Below are positions 1-6,042 of a stretch of 13,090 nucleotides of DNA, in pieces; position 1 is the first letter of the stretch, and every line of letters begins with the position of its first letter. Under the pieces are notes generated by a model, which was not told where the DNA came from, did not search any database, and was given only the letters and a program-made list of their open reading frames with translations. A program made the translations under genes and the position numbers. Origin of the DNA: Dehalococcoidia bacterium (GTDB lineage: Bacteria; Chloroflexota; Dehalococcoidia; GIF9; AB-539-J10); assembly GCA_030603485.1 (NCBI GenBank), contig JAUVXS010000037.1:1-13090 (forward strand), read 5' to 3'.

Positions 1-1
1 C

Positions 2-1315
2 GGCGGTAAGTTGGTTACACCTGGTAAGATAAAAATTGTAGCTTCACCTGTAGAAAAGAAATCCGTTGAAGCTGGTGAAAGTGAAGGCAAACAAGAGGTA
101 ACTCAAACTCCGCCCCAAACAGAGGCCAACGATTTGCTTACTGCAATTTTACCTAATCTGCTGCAAAGACTAAAATCAAGGTTTATCTATATTCCCTCAA
201 CAAGGAATGCTACTGCAACTTTTAGCGGCTATCAGCGCCGTCCTTCTATAATTACCAGTGATATATTAGGTAGACTGACATCGCTATGGCAAGACATAGC
301 AAAAGATGAAGAGATGATAACTCTTCAAGATAGTGTGCACAGTGTATCCGGAACTATCGAAGAGATTAAACCCTATGGCTCTGAGCTTACTCTTAAAGAG
401 CAAGGAACTAGAAGATTGCTGCCTTTAGCCCTTAGTGGGAGTGGACACCAAGAACTGATTGCGCTCGAGTATAGGCTCCTGACCGAAACAAAGTGTTTCT
501 TTGGGATTGAAGAACCTGATTTACATTTTCACCCCGAATTAGTGAGAGAATTCCTGGCGTTTCTGAAAAACATTTGTAGGAATACGCAAGTTTTTATTAC
601 AACTCATTCTACAACATTTGTCGATACGACAGACCTAGAAAGCGTGTGGATAGTTAGAAAACAGAACGGCGAAAGCAGTTTTCAAACCATACGGGAAATC
701 GAGGAATTGAAAATACTTCTATATGAGCTTGGGTATAAACCCAGTGATTTATTCTTCCCTAATGGTATCATATTTGTGGAAGGCACTTCAGATAAAATGG
801 CATACTCTATTTGGTCAAAAACGCTGAAGTTCGACTTTCCTCGAAAAACCATTTCATTCATTCCAATTAGGGGTAAGGATAAAAAGAAATACCATCTGCA
901 AGTATGGACTGAGGCTGTAAAAAATACTAATCTCCCCTTCTTTATGATATTAGACAAGGTCGCTGAATCTGAAGCCAAAGATCTAATAGAGAAGCACATT
1001 CTAAGACCGGATGAGAATTTCTTCACATTGAGTAAGGGAGACCTAGAAGAGTACTACCCCCCAAAAAAGCTTATTGATGCACTAGCCAGCTTTAAAAATT
1101 TTGAATTCGAGGCCGAAGAGAAAAAGGAAATGGTTAAGAGCCCAAGATGCAAAAACATCGATAAGGTATTAGCTTCAAAGCTACACTACTCGCCTGAGGG
1201 TGAATGGAAGACTCCTGTCGCAGAAGCAGTTGCAAAGTCAATGAATGCTAAGGAAATAGATAGTGAAATCAGGGGTATATTGGAAAGGATAAACAGCGAG
1301 CTTGGTTTAAGATAG
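2..1315 (+). CDS. OLD-family ATPase/TOPRIM nuclease, 5' truncated
   Basis: The reading frame is open to the left edge, so this is the C-terminal part of a larger protein; the first possible internal start is the TTG at 11. Counting from that TTG, there is an ABC-type signature (LSGSGHQE, about 141-148), a Walker B strand with the catalytic glutamate (FFGIEEPD, 163-170), a D-loop region and an H-loop (TTHS, 197-200). A TOPRIM domain follows, starting at FVEGTSDK (about 255-262), with ILDK (313-316) and a D-L-E-E-Y-Y segment near 344-349. This order is that of OLD (overcoming lysogenization defect) nucleases, a family that includes the GajA subunit of Gabija and many stand-alone defence or repair enzymes. 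The Walker A motif must lie upstream of the window. The usual second acid of the TOPRIM DxD pair is not obvious (D-K-V is seen). No partner gene is visible downstream. The family assignment is firm; the role in phage defence or DNA repair is inference. Confidence 0.85.
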   Translation, partial: GGKLVTPGKIKIVASPVEKKSVEAGESEGKQEVTQTPPQTEANDLLTAILPNLLQRLKSRFIYIPSTRNATATFSGYQRRPSIITSDILGRLTSLWQDIAKDEEMITLQDSVHSVSGTIEEIKPYGSELTLKEQGTRRLLPLALSGSGHQELIALEYRLLTETKCFFGIEEPDLHFHPELVREFLAFLKNICRNTQVFITTHSTTFVDTTDLESVWIVRKQNGESSFQTIREIEELKILLYELGYKPSDLFFPNGIIFVEGTSDKMAYSIWSKTLKFDFPRKTISFIPIRGKDKKKYHLQVWTEAVKNTNLPFFMILDKVAESEAKDLIEKHILRPDENFFTLSKGDLEEYYPPKKLIDALASFKNFEFEAEEKKEMVKSPRCKNIDKVLASKLHYSPEGEWKTPVAEAVAKSMNAKEIDSEIRGILERINSELGLR

Positions 1316-1335
1316 TGCTTGTCTAGATGTTAGCC

Positions 1336-1405
1336 CAAAGAGGGTGGGTTATGGATATGTTTGAACAAAAGTTTGAGGAACAAAAAGGCAAGAGGCGCCA
1401 CTGGC
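1336..1405 (+). repeat. Copy 1 of the rarA start-region repeat
   Basis: About 70 bases that match 3770-3840 (leader, ribosome binding site, ATG and about the first 18 codons of rarA), with a few substitutions (G/C at the base before GTTATGG, G/A in the run before TTTGAG) and a one-base shortening in the A/G run near 1382-1388. The match fades after CCACTGGC. It lies between the OLD gene and the toxin-antitoxin promoter. Confidence 0.85.
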
Positions 1406-1458
1406 TGGAACGGATTAAAAATCGTTATCCTAGACATAATGGCATATATGTGCTATAA
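1351..1458 (+). pseudogene. Orphan 5' fragment of rarA (frameshifted)
   Basis: An ATG with the same leader as rarA begins MDMFEQKFEEQKG exactly like the real RarA N-terminus. A one-base loss in the A/G run then shifts the frame, giving KRRHWLERIKNRY and a stop at 1456-1458, 35 codons in all. It has lost the whole ATPase domain, so it cannot act as RarA. The stop codon falls inside the -10 element of the toxin-antitoxin promoter. It is best read as the stump left when the toxin-antitoxin module was placed in front of a re-formed rarA. Whether the 35-residue peptide is made is unknown; the leader resembles the functional one. Confidence 0.6.
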
Positions 1459-1466
1459 TATATCCA
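1431..1466 (+). promoter_or_regulatory. Promoter and possible operator of the toxin-antitoxin pair
   Basis: A -35 TAGACA (1431-1436, 5 of 6), a 17-base spacer and a -10 TATAAT (1454-1459) preceded by TGC, an extended -10. The start of transcription should be near 1466. The stretch GGCATATATG...AATATATCC (1441-1465) is an imperfect inverted repeat over the -10, and CATATATG (1443-1450) is itself palindromic. That is a natural place for autoregulation by a ribbon-helix-helix antitoxin (inference). Confidence 0.7.
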
Positions 1467-1491
1467 GTTACCACTGATGAAGGAGCAATTG

Positions 1492-1731
1492 ATGAAAAGA
1501 ACTATGATTTATCTGCCAGAGCAGACCCACGAAGGGCTCAGAAAGTTAGCCTTTGAGGCAAATACCTCAATTGCCGAGCTAATCAGGCAAGCCATTGATG
1601 CCATATATGGTGAGGATATTGAAGATATTCAAGACATGGAAGAGGAGTTGATTAAATATCAGGCTCACCCTGAATCAGCAATAGAGTTACAGAAATATTT
1701 GCGCCAGAGGAAGGCGCATGTATCGGCTTGA
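1492..1731 (+). CDS. Ribbon-helix-helix (CopG-like) antitoxin
   Basis: A 79-residue protein. The N-terminus MKRTMIYLPEQTHEGLRKLA, followed by a helix rich in A, I, E and L (TSIAELIRQAIDAIYG), is a typical ribbon-helix-helix DNA-binding fold: beta strand, helix, turn, helix. The acidic C-terminal half (EDIEDIQDMEEELI) would wrap the basic toxin. An earlier in-frame ATG at 1477 exists, but the GAAGGAG site at 1479-1485 is spaced for the ATG at 1492, which is chosen. The gene overlaps the toxin by 14 bases, so the two should be translated together. Expected role: bind and neutralise the toxin, and repress the promoter just upstream. The pairing of an RHH antitoxin with a RelE/ParE toxin is common. 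Exact subfamily not determined. Confidence 0.85.
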   Translation: MKRTMIYLPEQTHEGLRKLAFEANTSIAELIRQAIDAIYGEDIEDIQDMEEELIKYQAHPESAIELQKYLRQRKAHVSA

Positions 1732-1987
1732 GCTAACATCTCAAGCGCAGCGCCAGCTAGATAAACTTTCTGTAGCAGACCTGGAGCGAATAGCAGCTGC
1801 TCTACAAGAGCTTAGAGATAAACCCAGAGCCTCTGGAGCTAAAAAATTAAGGGGACCTATATATAGAATACGAGTCGGCGACTGGCGAATAGTCTATGCC
1901 GTTTTTGAGAAGGATAATTTAATAGTCGTCGGTAAGATAGCCAGACGCTCAAAGGATACTTATAAGAAAATAAAGGACTTATTCTAA
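1718..1987 (+). CDS. RelE/ParE-family toxin
   Basis: 89 residues. MYRLELTSQAQRQLDKL begins the usual strand and helix of the family, then two helices (DLERIAAALQELRD), then the beta-sheet core with GAKKLRG (40-46), YRIRVGDWRIVY (49-60), VVGKIARRSKDTY (70-82). The row of basic residues (K42, K43, R45, R50, R52, R57, R76, R77) fits the catalytic or RNA-binding face of RelE-type mRNA interferases. ParE-type gyrase inhibitors share the fold and cannot be excluded. The start ATG sits inside the antitoxin gene behind a GAGGAAGG site. The last codons (AAG GAC TTA TTC TAA) belong to a 58-base repeat found again at 3748-3805, next to the ThDP gene. Confidence 0.88.
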   Translation: MYRLELTSQAQRQLDKLSVADLERIAAALQELRDKPRASGAKKLRGPIYRIRVGDWRIVYAVFEKDNLIVVGKIARRSKDTYKKIKDLF

Positions 1988-2035
1988 CCTCAAAGAGGGT
2001 GCGTTATGGATATGTTTGAACAAAAAGGGTAGAGG
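1969..2035 (+). repeat. Copy 2 of the rarA start-region repeat, with toxin tail
   Basis: 1969-2026 matches 3748-3805 at 57 of 58 positions (C1984 against T3763). It holds the last codons and stop of the toxin, the AGAGGGTG site and ATG GATATGTTTGAACAAAAA of rarA. After that, a 15-base loss between two GAACAAAA units (compare copies 1 and 3) and a TAG at 2030-2032 end it after eight codons. It cannot encode RarA. The repeat pair brackets the ThDP gene. Confidence 0.88.
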
Positions 2036-2081
2036 AAGTTTGTATATATCTTTGAGTAAATATTGACTAAGAGGGGGCATA

Positions 2082-3752
2082 ATGAATGTATGGGAAGCAA
2101 TTGGGAATATGGTTAGGTCACAGAGAGTCGAGCTTGTCTTTGGACTAGGCGATACCGACCTTCTGTTATACGCCGAGAAAGTCCCAGGTTTAAGAGCAAT
2201 AAATGTTAGGTACGAGGGTTCAGCACCGTTTATGGCCATGGCTTACTCCCGACTAAGTGGCAAGCCAGGAGTGTGTAATGGCAGTCCCGGGCCAGGGGTA
2301 GCTAATTTGGTTCCTGGGGTATTGGAGGCATATTCTGGATGTGTACCACTGGTGGTGGTATGTCCAGCAGTATCTCAAAAAACGGCCGGTATGGGTGAAA
2401 TCCAGGAGTGTGACCAGTTGGGCATGATGAAGCCGATAACCAAATGGAGCGCTCGAGTTCCTCGTACGGAAAGGATTCCCTGGTTCATAAACCGGGCGTT
2501 TTCAATAGCCATAAACGGACAACCGGGGCCTGTTTACCTCGAGATACCCTATGATGTTGGTGGTGTTTTCCACCATGAACTGGTAGAGGTGGGACAACCA
2601 AAATATGTAACCGCGAAAAGAATTCGTATAGCCGGCGCTCCAGAGCTAATTGATGAAGCCGCAGACCTACTGTTAAAGACGAAGCGAGTGGTAGCGGTAG
2701 CTGGTAATGGGGCAGTACACTCCGGAGCCTCGGCGGAATTCAGAGAGTTTATTGAACTATTGGGCATACCATTTTTGACCACACCCGGTGGTAGAGGCAT
2801 CCTGTCTGAAGACCATCCCTTAGCCCTCGGGCTAACTGGGCTATACCGGACTAAAGTTGGCAAGAAAATATATTCCTATGCTACCTTAATTGTAGCCGTT
2901 GGCACCAGGAACGAGAGTTTCCAAACCCATGGGTGGAAAGATTTTCCCGAAGGGGCAAAGTTCATCCAGATTGACATCTCTCCATTTGAAATCGGGAGAA
3001 ATTGGATACCCGATGTCGGTATCGTTGGCGATGCCAAAATTGTCTTGAGGCAACTGGTTGATGCCATAAGGGAAAAGGTTGGGGGTGGAAGAAATTTTGA
3101 GGAAATGCCACGGGTGAAGGAAGTGGTAAAGGCAAAGAAGGAGTTTGAGACCGAGGTAGAGGCTGAGTGTATGACTGAAGCCACCCCGATTCCAGCCAAG
3201 CGCATAGTATATGAGTTAAGCCAAGTATTTGGCAAGAACACCATCTTGGTCAATGAGAATGGTTCTCAGGATTGCTGGTCATATTGCTTCCCCTATTACA
3301 AGATCCAGGACGGCTCAGAGTGTGTCCCAGTTGCTGAACAGACATGCATGGGAATGGGTGTAGTCGGCGCCATTGCGGCTAAACTAACTAAGCCAGAGAA
3401 AAAAGTGGTATGTGTTACCGGTGATGGAGCCTTTCAAATGTATATGAAGGAGCTACCAACAGCAGCACAGTATAACGTGGGATGCACCTGGGTAGTACTG
3501 AACAACTCTGCCTTGGGCTGGGTAAAATCTTTACAGATAGAAAAAGTAGGATGGGATACTGCCACATTCAAAGTACAACCTGACTTCGTAAAATGGGCTG
3601 AAGCGTGTAGATGCTATGGGAGAAGGATTGAAACACCGTCAGAGATAAGGCCAGCTTTGGAAGAGGCATTAAAAGTTAACCGAGAAGGGATACCGGCGGT
3701 ACTTGACTTTGTCACTGGAATTGATATGTCTCATTTTGAACGTGCTGAATAA
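2082..3752 (+). CDS. ThDP-dependent enzyme, acetolactate-synthase-like large subunit
   Basis: 556 residues, the usual length for the POX/acetolactate synthase/benzoylformate decarboxylase family. The ThDP-activating glutamate is E45 in VRYEGSA, followed by NGSPGPGVANLVPG (66-79). A central Rossmann-like domain follows (VVAVAGNGAVHSG and LIVAVGTRNESFQ). The C-terminal ThDP-binding motif is GDG (447-449), 24 residues, then NN (474-475). It probably joins or cleaves 2-oxo acids or their CoA esters in the cytoplasm; the substrate cannot be read. No small regulatory subunit gene is next to it, and no other biosynthesis gene is seen, which argues against ordinary branched-chain amino acid synthesis. 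GAGGGGG just before the ATG is a strong ribosome binding site. The gene lies between two near-identical 58-base repeats, and its stop codon is inside the right one. Confidence 0.85.
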   Translation: MNVWEAIGNMVRSQRVELVFGLGDTDLLLYAEKVPGLRAINVRYEGSAPFMAMAYSRLSGKPGVCNGSPGPGVANLVPGVLEAYSGCVPLVVVCPAVSQKTAGMGEIQECDQLGMMKPITKWSARVPRTERIPWFINRAFSIAINGQPGPVYLEIPYDVGGVFHHELVEVGQPKYVTAKRIRIAGAPELIDEAADLLLKTKRVVAVAGNGAVHSGASAEFREFIELLGIPFLTTPGGRGILSEDHPLALGLTGLYRTKVGKKIYSYATLIVAVGTRNESFQTHGWKDFPEGAKFIQIDISPFEIGRNWIPDVGIVGDAKIVLRQLVDAIREKVGGGRNFEEMPRVKEVVKAKKEFETEVEAECMTEATPIPAKRIVYELSQVFGKNTILVNENGSQDCWSYCFPYYKIQDGSECVPVAEQTCMGMGVVGAIAAKLTKPEKKVVCVTGDGAFQMYMKELPTAAQYNVGCTWVVLNNSALGWVKSLQIEKVGWDTATFKVQPDFVKWAEACRCYGRRIETPSEIRPALEEALKVNREGIPAVLDFVTGIDMSHFERAE

Positions 3753-3840
3753 AGGACTTATTTTAACCTCAAAGAGGGTGCGTTATGGATATGTTTGAAC
3801 AAAAATTTGAGGAACAAAAGGGGCAAGAGGCGCCACTGGC
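3748..3840 (+). repeat. Copy 3 of the repeat, the functional rarA start
   Basis: The left part (3748-3805) equals copy 2 including the toxin-tail sequence, here untranslated after the ThDP stop. The right part (3770-3840) matches copy 1. It is the only copy leading into a full rarA reading frame, so it is the functional one. Confidence 0.88.
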
Positions 3841-5143
3841 AACCAGGATGAGACCGGCTACCTTTGAGGACTTTGTCGGGCAGGAGCACCTTATAGGCAA
3901 GGGGCATGTACTGAGGAAGGCTATTGAAGCCGGTCAGCTACCATCAATCATCCTGTGGGGTCCGCCAGGCAGCGGTAAGACTACCCTGGCTTACATTATC
4001 GCCAATGCCACCGAGTCACACTTCAGTCCGATAAGTGCCGTCAGCGCTGGTGTGGCTGACCTGCGCCGAATAATAGAAGGAGCTAAGGAACGCCGCAAGA
4101 TGTACCTCCAACGAACCATCCTGTTCATAGACGAGATTCATCGCTTCAACAAAGCTCAGCAGGATGCCATTCTACCCTTCGTTGAGGATGGCACTATCAC
4201 CCTTATTGGTGCTACTACCGAAAATCCCTCGTTTGAGGTTACCTCTCCCCTCCTCTCTCGCTGCCAGGTTCTCACCCTTAATCCCCTTACCCACGATGAA
4301 ATTCAGGTCATAGTTTTGAGAGCACTAAAGGATACATTACGCGGTCTTGGTGTACTAAATGTAGAACTGGCTCCCGATGCCTTGAACCACCTCATTACTA
4401 TGTCAAATAATGACGCTAGAGTTACCCTTAATGCCCTAGAGATGGCAGCATTAACCACACCAGCTGATGCTAAGGGAAAGCGCTATATCACACTACCTAC
4501 GATTGAAGACGCCATCCAGCATCGGGCGCTGCGCTATGATAAAGCAGGAGAGGAACACTATGACTCTATTTCAGCCCTCCACAAGTCGATGCGAGGTTCA
4601 GACCCGGATGCCTCTTTATACTGGCTGGCAAGGATGCTAGAGGCAGGGGAAGACCCCCTCTATATTGCCCGCCGGTTAGTTCGCTTTGCCTCAGAGGATG
4701 TAGGTATGGCTGACCCCCAGGCACTAGTAATAGCCATGGCAGCTCAGCAAGCCGTCCACTTCATCGGCATGCCTGAGGGTAACCTGGCTTTAGCTGAGGC
4801 AGCCGTCTATCTAGCTACAGCCCCCAAAAGCAACTCCCTCTACCAAGCATATTCCAAGGTTCAGGAGGAAATTAAGCAAGGCTCCACCAACTCAGTGCCT
4901 CTACACCTGCGCAATCCGGTGACACCGCTAATGAAAGAGATGGGCTACGGCGAGGGATATAAATATGCTCACGACTACCCCGGCCACTTCGTTGAGCAGC
5001 AAAACCTGCCCGACTCTCTTCAGGGTAAACGCTACTACACACCAAGCGACCAAGGATACGAAAAACAGATTATAGCTCGACTCAAAACCTGGTGGCGTGA
5101 CTTAGGCAAACCACCCAAAACAGAAAAGAGGGGAGAAGGTTAA
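3785..5143 (+). CDS. rarA: Replication-associated recombination protein RarA (MgsA), AAA+ ATPase
   Basis: 452 residues, normal for the family. Walker A GPPGSGKTT (59-67), Walker B ILFIDEIH (112-119), sensor 1 GATTENPS (142-149) and an arginine finger in LLSRC (R159) give the clamp-loader-like AAA+ module. The C-terminal half has the family hallmarks MRGSDPDASLYWLARML, RRLVRFASEDVG and a YKYAHDYPGHF motif. RarA acts at stalled replication forks and on single-strand gaps, as a tetramer with helicase-like activity. The start used is the first ATG of ATGGATATG, behind AGAGGGTG at proper spacing. The first 18 codons are the part duplicated twice upstream. No promoter could be assigned with confidence; it may be read from the ThDP gene or from within the repeat, which would also put a promoter in each copy (inference). 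Confidence 0.95.
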   Translation: MDMFEQKFEEQKGQEAPLATRMRPATFEDFVGQEHLIGKGHVLRKAIEAGQLPSIILWGPPGSGKTTLAYIIANATESHFSPISAVSAGVADLRRIIEGAKERRKMYLQRTILFIDEIHRFNKAQQDAILPFVEDGTITLIGATTENPSFEVTSPLLSRCQVLTLNPLTHDEIQVIVLRALKDTLRGLGVLNVELAPDALNHLITMSNNDARVTLNALEMAALTTPADAKGKRYITLPTIEDAIQHRALRYDKAGEEHYDSISALHKSMRGSDPDASLYWLARMLEAGEDPLYIARRLVRFASEDVGMADPQALVIAMAAQQAVHFIGMPEGNLALAEAAVYLATAPKSNSLYQAYSKVQEEIKQGSTNSVPLHLRNPVTPLMKEMGYGEGYKYAHDYPGHFVEQQNLPDSLQGKRYYTPSDQGYEKQIIARLKTWWRDLGKPPKTEKRGEG

Positions 5144-5201
5144 ACCGGGTTCATATTATATTCCCTGATGGCGAGGTTACCAAGAACTCATCCAAAATGC
5201 C

Positions 5202-5231
5202 TTGACACTCTATCCCGCCAAAGATTATACT
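5202..5231 (+). promoter_or_regulatory. Promoter of the initiator tRNA
   Basis: A perfect -35 TTGACA (5202-5207), an 18-base spacer and a -10 TATACT (5226-5231). Transcription should start about 5238, only a couple of bases before the mature 5' end of the tRNA. Confidence 0.65.
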
Positions 5232-5239
5232 CAATGTAG

Positions 5240-5314
5240 CGCGGGGTGGAGCAGTGGAAGCTCGTTGGGCTCATAACCCAAAGGTCGTTGGTTCGAATCC
5301 AACCCCCGCTACCA
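5240..5314 (+). tRNA. Initiator tRNA-fMet, anticodon CAT
   Basis: The 75-base sequence folds as a cloverleaf: acceptor CGCGGGG with CCCCGCT, D arm GAGC/GCTC, anticodon arm TTGGG-CTCATAA-CCCAA, variable AGGTC, T arm GTTGG-TTCGAAT-CCAAC, then ACCA encoded in the DNA. Positions 1 and 72 do not pair (C and T), and three G-C pairs sit at the bottom of the anticodon stem, the two marks of bacterial initiator tRNA that keep it away from EF-Tu and direct it to the P site. Position 72 is T here, where E. coli has A. The D loop is two bases shorter than in E. coli. Confidence 0.95.
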
Positions 5315-5387
5315 ACTTTGAATTTGATACCGGGGCCGATTTTGGGGAACCAACTTCGGTCCCGTTTTTACGAAATGGTAGTTTCAT
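5271..5387 (-). CDS. Possible 38-residue ORF antisense to tRNA-fMet
   Basis: On the minus strand the upstream gene ends in ATGA, and the ATG (5385-5387) is preceded by a strong AAAGGAGGTGAAGCA site. It reads MKLPFRKNGTEVGSPKSAP and on to AGVGFEPTTFGL, stopping at 5271-5273 in the anticodon loop of the tRNA. The GVGFEPTTFGL end is just the reverse complement of the tRNA T arm and acceptor. Such tails are common false translations of tRNA genes. The strong ribosome binding site and stop-start overlap are the only reasons to keep it; the C-terminal part is certainly under tRNA and not protein constraint. Function unknown. Confidence 0.25.
   Translation of the reverse strand: MKLPFRKNGTEVGSPKSAPVSNSKLVAGVGFEPTTFGL
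5331..5370 (+). terminator. Intrinsic terminator after tRNA-fMet
   Basis: Stem CGGGGCCGA (5331-5339) with TCGGTCCCG (5356-5364), nine pairs with one G-T, a 16-base loop, then TTTTT (5365-5369). It closes the single-gene tRNA unit and lies inside the antisense 38-codon ORF. Confidence 0.7.
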
Positions 5388-5635
5388 TGCTTCACCTCCT
5401 TTGAGCCTTTGGCTTCAGCCTTCGAATTTTTCGTCTTGGGCTCTTTTGGCTGCTTTCCCTGTTTCGGCTGTTTGGTCGGTATCATCACGCCCCTGTCCAG
5501 CCCGTAGTGGGCACACACGGCGTCGATGACCAACCCGTCCCAGCTAAGCCCCAACTTGACCTTCAACTCGTTAAGCTGCCTCAGACCCTCCTCGGTGGTC
5601 CTCGCCGAAAATACGTACTGCTTTTCCTTCGCCAT
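5384..5635 (-). CDS. Small basic protein of unknown function, possibly ribbon-helix-helix
   Basis: 83 residues starting at MAKEKQYVFSA, with AAGGAGGTGA eight bases before the ATG; a GTG three codons earlier is part of that ribosome binding site and is not used. Residues 1-45 read as strand, helix, turn, helix (FSARTTEEGLRQLNELKVKLG, then WDGLVIDAVCAHYGL), compatible with a ribbon-helix-helix or other small DNA-binding fold. The tail from about 52 on is very rich in K, Q and P (KQPKQGKQPKEPKTK) and probably disordered, which would suit nucleic-acid binding. It lies tail to tail with the initiator tRNA. I do not recognise a named family; a DNA-binding role is inference. Confidence 0.65.
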   Translation of the reverse strand: MAKEKQYVFSARTTEEGLRQLNELKVKLGLSWDGLVIDAVCAHYGLDRGVMIPTKQPKQGKQPKEPKTKNSKAEAKGSKEVKQ

Positions 5636-6042
5636 TTCTGTCACCTCCTTTCAGTCGAGCCTATACCTGCACTATAAATATGGCGTGTTTTTGGGGATTC
5701 GTACACGTCAGCGACGAGCGTTAAGGAGCGCCTAGGAACGGTCGCGGAAGATAAGGTTTGGATGCGACAAGCATGGACTACCACGCCATCTTTTTTAACA
5801 AATAGACCTCAAATTGTAGCGGTCTTGAAACCGTACCCGCAGGTAGCTGGTATGGTAGATGTGGAGGGAAGATAATGTTAGATTACTTTAGGGCAGAGCG
5901 TTTTGGAGGTAACAAGTTGGCTAAATGTTGGGCTACTCCACCATAGTTCGACTTAAGCGTACGAGCCCGAGTTATTTAACATAGAACTTCAGTAATCTTT
6001 GTCCATTCTTTGTTAGTATATAGTAATTTCCATACCGCGTAG
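5636..6042. other. Gene-free stretch of about 400 bases
   Basis: No convincing gene. It must hold the promoter of the minus-strand small basic gene; a possible -10 TATAGT (minus strand) lies near 5671-5676 but has no good -35. One plus-strand terminator-like hairpin is listed separately at 5761-5796. A 23-codon ORF at 5875-5946 has a fair ribosome binding site but nothing else in favour. The right end is the 3' side of the surface protein gene, with no clear terminator. Confidence 0.5.
5761..5796 (+). terminator. Possible terminator hairpin
   Basis: GATGCG (5761-5766) can pair with CGCCATC (5784-5790) with one bulged base, followed at once by six T. No transcript is known to enter from the left on this strand, so it may mark the end of a small unseen RNA or be chance. 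Confidence 0.3.

Noticed and set aside
5254..5529. 91-codon plus-strand ORF starting in the tRNA.
   Set aside because: It begins inside the tRNA-fMet sequence and runs antisense to the small basic gene; a translation artefact.
5875..5946. 23-codon ORF with GGAGGGA before its ATG.
   Set aside because: Too short, no recognisable sequence and no neighbour to support it.
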